Shown: piece by piece, positions 6,421 through 9,099 of the stretch | How positions within the stretch are numbered: the first letter of the stretch is position 1 | Layout: every line of letters starts with the position of its first letter | Assembly: GCA_947445425.1 (NCBI GenBank) | Contig: CANFFA010000071.1 | Coordinates: 1-9,099, forward strand | Origin: Paludibacteraceae bacterium | GTDB lineage: Bacteria; Bacteroidota; Bacteroidia; Bacteroidales; Paludibacteraceae | DNA length: 9,099 bases | Direction of reading: 5' to 3' | Notes under the pieces: model-generated | Told to the model about the DNA's origin: nothing | Database searches by the model: none | The model's input: the letters and a program-made list of their open reading frames with translations, nothing else | Made by a program: the position numbers and the translations under genes

Positions 6421-6843
6421 TAATGTAAGAAAACCATCTGTTATATATAGTTTTTCAATATGATGTCTGAATCCTAAAATATATTCTGAAATTACAAGTT
6501 TCTTCTCATCTTCTGTCATACTCCTACCTGTAAAGAATGTAGTATCGGAAATATTATATATATTGATTATTTTCGGTTCAGGATACTCACCCTCATCAAT
6601 ATTATATGGACCGATAATAGGATGGCTGAAATAAACTTTTTTGACAAATATCAAAGAAACACTGTCATTTCCATGACAATAGGCACTATCATTTTTTACA
6701 TCAAAATAAGAAACTATAAATAGTTCCTTATTTGTCTTGTTGATAATTTCATCTTCATAAGTATTATCAACAACCCCTTTTCTATCACAAGAACAATTTA
6801 TTAAAAATGAAAGAAACATTAGCAAGAAATTGACTTTATTCAT
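6367..6843 (-). CDS. Small lipoprotein, paralogue A, coupled to HELTH protein
   Basis: This is a 158-residue protein with signal MNKVNFLLMFLSFLIN and Cys at about 19 (NCSC). Shared blocks with paralogue B are listed in that entry; the middle third differs most and carries acidic and proline residues (DEGEYPEPK). It has no recognisable domain or catalytic motif. Its ATG lies inside the end of the HELTH lipoprotein gene: the string ATGAATAA holds this start and the upstream stop, an 8-nt overlap that implies translational coupling and stoichiometric production. This makes it the best candidate in the window for a direct partner of the putative protease (inference). A hairpin follows 9 nt after the stop. 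Confidence 0.78.
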   Translation of the reverse strand: MNKVNFLLMFLSFLINCSCDRKGVVDNTYEDEIINKTNKELFIVSYFDVKNDSAYCHGNDSVSLIFVKKVYFSHPIIGPYNIDEGEYPEPKIINIYNISDTTFFTGRSMTEDEKKLVISEYILGFRHHIEKLYITDGFLTLFKKDYSMLNKFKEFYKK

Positions 6844-8737
6844 AATTTGTCACGATATTCGTTATTGAATAACTTAAATTTGGATAATAGGACATCAATT
6901 TATCTCTATAAGCTCCAATAGAATAGACACATAATGACTTTTCTAAATTTGTATATGAACATCCTAAGTCATTTAGCTGCTTAAACATACCCCCATAATA
7001 ATCGGTTAAACTGACATCTTTGTAATTGTCAAAAATAGGTTGCCAATATGTATTTGTTGTTCTGTTATATTGCAAAGGATAAATTTCATAATTTAAATAC
7101 TTTTTCGCCAAATACCACTCCCTATAATTGGCCCAACCCTCAGAAAGTGCAATTTGCTGCCAGCGCTCATCGCCTTTATTTCCATAAGGTTTTCCGTCCT
7201 TTTTACCATCACCATCATAGTCCTTAAAAGTATTTGCAGCTTGTTGATATACATTTGCACTCCAATAGTCGGAAGCCCAAAGTAATCCTTTTTCAGAAAT
7301 CATTCTTCTAAGTTGACTTGAATGGGTAAGTTCATGCCATGCTACAGCATTTATTGTATTATAATCGCTTAAATTCTTGGTATAGCGAAGCATTAAGTCT
7401 GGATAAGACCATCCAAGCAACATGTAGCCATAGAGTTCACCAATAACTCCCCAAAAATTTGGATACGCATACACAAGACTCCAATTTATATGATTGTTTA
7501 ACAAAGGTGCCCCTGACTTGAAAGAGGCATCTTCTTTATTCGCTATGTCCAGTGTATTAGGAGGCAAGGTAACACCTTCATTACGAGTAATATTGCAGTA
7601 ATCATATATAGCATTGTTCAAAACACAACGTCCCCAATAATCGCTATTGGTATAGAAAGTCATTGAGAATCCATTGGGATCATGACTTCCAGCTCCATAA
7701 TAGTTTGTCCACAAACACAATGCCCCAGCTATCGATCTGCTTATTGTCCAATTATTTTCAGCGTTCTGCCCATCAAAAATAATATGATAATCAATAGAAT
7801 TCCCAACCCAAATGGAGTTAAACCTTGCTGAACAATAATAATATCCATTTGCATCTGTACGAGCATCGGCATAGGTGAACCAACGCCACATTCTTACTTT
7901 TGCACCTTTAAGCCCAATATCCCCATTTGGCGTATTCACTTTAATACAGCCATCGGGATAATAATAAGGATCACAACTCGTCCAACTTACTTTTCTAAAA
8001 CCAAAATTAATTGTATAACGTGTACAATTTGGAATAGTGACCTTCATTATTGATGATTTTGCATTAACTGAAGAGAGTGTTGTTGCACTATCAGGAGCAT
8101 CTACTTTCAGCTCCTTTTCATTTCCGGTTAATTTAAAAGAGATGGCATACAATGCATTGAAAATATTATAATCAACCAGTTCATTTATACGCTTGCGCAT
8201 AACCTGACGGCTTTGGCTAGCTCCTCCTGATAGAGTTTCTTCACTGTAATACTCACTGTTTTCAGCAATAAATAATTCTTGAAGTATCTCATATTTTATG
8301 CCTGCCGGAGGCGTATATCCCGGTTTTACGGTGGTGTAAAACCAGGTGAATGGCGTCTTTACAGTTGCATCTTTGTAGTAATCTCCACTTTGTTTAATAG
8401 CATAATCCAATGGAAAATCAAACAATGTAAGTGTGCTGTCGCTTTTTAAGGTTTTAAATTGCATGCTATCCAAAGGTAAAAACCGAACATAAAGGTCCGT
8501 TGTTGTTAGCTCTATTTCGTCTAGCGTCTTGGCTTTAAAAACAACATCATTACTTTCATTTACATAGTTTTTTAAAGAATCAAGTGCAATTTTCATATTT
8601 TGCACACTGAATGGATTATTTTTCTTATCTCCTAAAACTACAGGTCTAATGGCTCTACCAGTGCTTTCAGCGGTTGTAGCATTTCCTTTTGGAGACGGCT
8701 GACCTATTTCATTTCTATCACAAGCGACAAATGCCAA
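6836..8737 (-). CDS. HELTH-motif metalloprotease-like lipoprotein
   Basis: The 633-residue frame starts at a TTG and opens MAFVACDRNE, which is only the end of a lipoprotein signal. The missing part lies out of frame just upstream (8738-8778). Residues ~40-235 are an uncharacterised region. Residues ~262-330 (GLKGAKVRMWRWFTYADARTDANGYY..) look like a carboxypeptidase-regulatory or transthyretin-type beta-sandwich. A zincin-like domain follows: H468-E-L-T-H472 gives the two zinc ligands and catalytic Glu, and E533 in LSEGWANY is a plausible third ligand (gluzincin style). Between them, DYDGDGKKDG (about 507-516) resembles a calcium-binding loop. Similar HELTH lipoproteins with a sandwich domain recur in Bacteroidota from memory, mostly unassigned. 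Substrate is unknown; location is likely the outer membrane. The 3' end overlaps small lipoprotein A by 8 nt. Confidence 0.75.
   Translation of the reverse strand: MAFVACDRNEIGQPSPKGNATTAESTGRAIRPVVLGDKKNNPFSVQNMKIALDSLKNYVNESNDVVFKAKTLDEIELTTTDLYVRFLPLDSMQFKTLKSDSTLTLFDFPLDYAIKQSGDYYKDATVKTPFTWFYTTVKPGYTPPAGIKYEILQELFIAENSEYYSEETLSGGASQSRQVMRKRINELVDYNIFNALYAISFKLTGNEKELKVDAPDSATTLSSVNAKSSIMKVTIPNCTRYTINFGFRKVSWTSCDPYYYPDGCIKVNTPNGDIGLKGAKVRMWRWFTYADARTDANGYYYCSARFNSIWVGNSIDYHIIFDGQNAENNWTISRSIAGALCLWTNYYGAGSHDPNGFSMTFYTNSDYWGRCVLNNAIYDYCNITRNEGVTLPPNTLDIANKEDASFKSGAPLLNNHINWSLVYAYPNFWGVIGELYGYMLLGWSYPDLMLRYTKNLSDYNTINAVAWHELTHSSQLRRMISEKGLLWASDYWSANVYQQAANTFKDYDGDGKKDGKPYGNKGDERWQQIALSEGWANYREWYLAKKYLNYEIYPLQYNRTTNTYWQPIFDNYKDVSLTDYYGGMFKQLNDLGCSYTNLEKSLCVYSIGAYRDKLMSYYPNLSYSITNIVTNYE
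7146..7278 (-). repeat. Near-identical segment, copy 2 of 2
   Basis: This is the partner of 5581-5713, lying inside the HELTH lipoprotein gene. It encodes residues 488-531, including the calcium-loop-like DYDGDGKKDG and the residues leading into SEGWANY. Confidence 0.85.
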
Positions 8738-8778
8738 TCTAATAGTCCTAACGTGAATTTAATTAAATTATTTCTCAT
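8738..8778 (-). other. Out-of-frame signal-peptide start of the HELTH gene
   Basis: An ATG at 8778 (minus) begins MRNNLIKFTLGLL, a textbook lipoprotein signal start, but its frame does not lead into the AFVACD lipobox of the big gene. Adding one nucleotide near 8737-8742 would join them as MRNNLIKFTLGLL-x-LAFVACDRNE. The main frame itself is closed by a TAA at about 8759-8761. This is either a true 1-nt loss that inactivates export, a frame switch, or a sequencing error. No homopolymer lies at the junction. Confidence 0.7.
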
Positions 8779-8974
8779 TTTAAAATTTGTTATCATTTTG
8801 ACTGCAGGCCTCTTTACTTTAGGCAATTATTTATAACTCATGCACCTACCGAATAAAAGACCGAAAGCAGAGCCTCAGTATCTGTTAGCATTTTTTATGT
8901 CAATTGATTTGCTTTCACTTCATTAATTTCTTATATTTGATTTCCTTTCTATTTTAAATGGTTAGGAACTTTCG

Positions 8975-9016
8975 GTGAGATTTGGTGACGGGGTTCGAAT
9001 TCGTGCCAAATCTCAC
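8975..9016. repeat. 11-bp inverted repeat with a T-arm-like loop
   Basis: GTGAGATTTGG (8975-8985) pairs perfectly with CCAAATCTCAC (9006-9016). The 20-nt loop contains GGGTTCGAATT, which resembles a tRNA T-loop (TTCGAAT at 8994-9000), and a further ACG/CGT pairing. On the plus strand the stem is followed by TTTTTG, so it could act as a terminator in that direction. On the minus strand it would lie in the leader of the HELTH operon. It is not a complete tRNA. An attachment site or a regulatory hairpin are possible roles, unproven. Confidence 0.6.
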
Positions 9017-9033
9017 TTTTTGTTTATCGGGTG

Positions 9034-9041
9034 CAAAACTA
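9034..9041 (-). promoter_or_regulatory. Candidate -7 box (TAGTTTTG)
   Basis: On the minus strand the box reads TAGTTTTG, which fits the Bacteroidota TAnnTTTG -7 consensus and is followed by CACCC. No matching TTG -33 element is visible 17-20 nt upstream, where a G9-A10 tract would lie close by. If used, the transcript would begin near 9027, run through the 8975-9016 hairpin and enter the HELTH lipoprotein operon with a leader of about 250 nt. Confidence 0.3.
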
Positions 9042-9099
9042 CTATTTTTGCTGCCTAAGATTTTACCCCCCCCCTTTTTTTTTTGTAATTTTTAACTTC

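Larger units (their letters stand above)
8779..9099. other. Intergenic right flank
   Basis: I find no coding region. The stretch is the probable leader or promoter region of the HELTH lipoprotein operon. It contains an 11-bp inverted repeat at 8975-9016, a single -7-like box at 9034-9041, and a C9-T10 homopolymer at 9066-9084. Confidence 0.6.

Noticed and set aside
8960..9020. Possible tRNA gene around the TTCGAAT loop
   Set aside because: There is room only for an acceptor-like stem and a poor T-arm; no D-arm, anticodon arm or CCA end can be found on either strand.

Overview
The window looks like a chromosomal segment of a member of the Bacteroidota. The evidence is AT-rich DNA, an outer-membrane TonB-dependent receptor with an N-terminal carboxypeptidase-regulatory-like domain, a DUF4249-type lipoprotein beside it, many lipoprotein signal peptides (some with acidic residues right after the cysteine), and no purine-rich ribosome-binding sites. 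I cannot place it below phylum. All convincing genes lie on the minus strand, so transcription runs from high to low coordinates.

Right part (about 5412-8778): a 633-residue lipoprotein with a zinc-metalloprotease signature (HELTH plus a downstream EGWANY glutamate) is followed, with an 8-nt overlap, by a small lipoprotein. A second, paralogous small lipoprotein comes next. Each small gene has the same hairpin exactly 9 nt after its stop. After the second hairpin lies an orphan, start-less copy of the C-terminal part of the big protein. It retains 44 identical residues encoded with only silent differences, then diverges and stops early. The real signal peptide of the big protein appears to be out of frame by one nucleotide near 8737. 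This locus is the least explained and most interesting part of the window.

Middle part (2107-5389): a DUF4249 lipoprotein and a TonB-dependent receptor, 19 nt apart, form a two-gene outer-membrane unit. With the right part they make one nearly gap-free minus-strand run, although hairpins interrupt it.

Left part (1-2106): a gene-poor, repeat-rich stretch. It holds one lipoprotein gene (489-1118), a complete 97-nt palindromic element (359-455), and what looks like a second copy of that element split by an insertion (1414 to about 2003). The insertion is bounded by mirror-image hairpin pairs (1522-1573 and 1826-1877) and contains the decayed C-terminus of an IS200/RAYT-like transposase. Further hairpins of the same GGATT/AATCC kind lie at 1311-1370.

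The right edge (8779-9099) is non-coding. It carries an 11-bp inverted repeat with a T-arm-like loop, a possible Bacteroidota -7 box, and a C9-T10 homopolymer. No rRNA, complete tRNA or CRISPR array is present.
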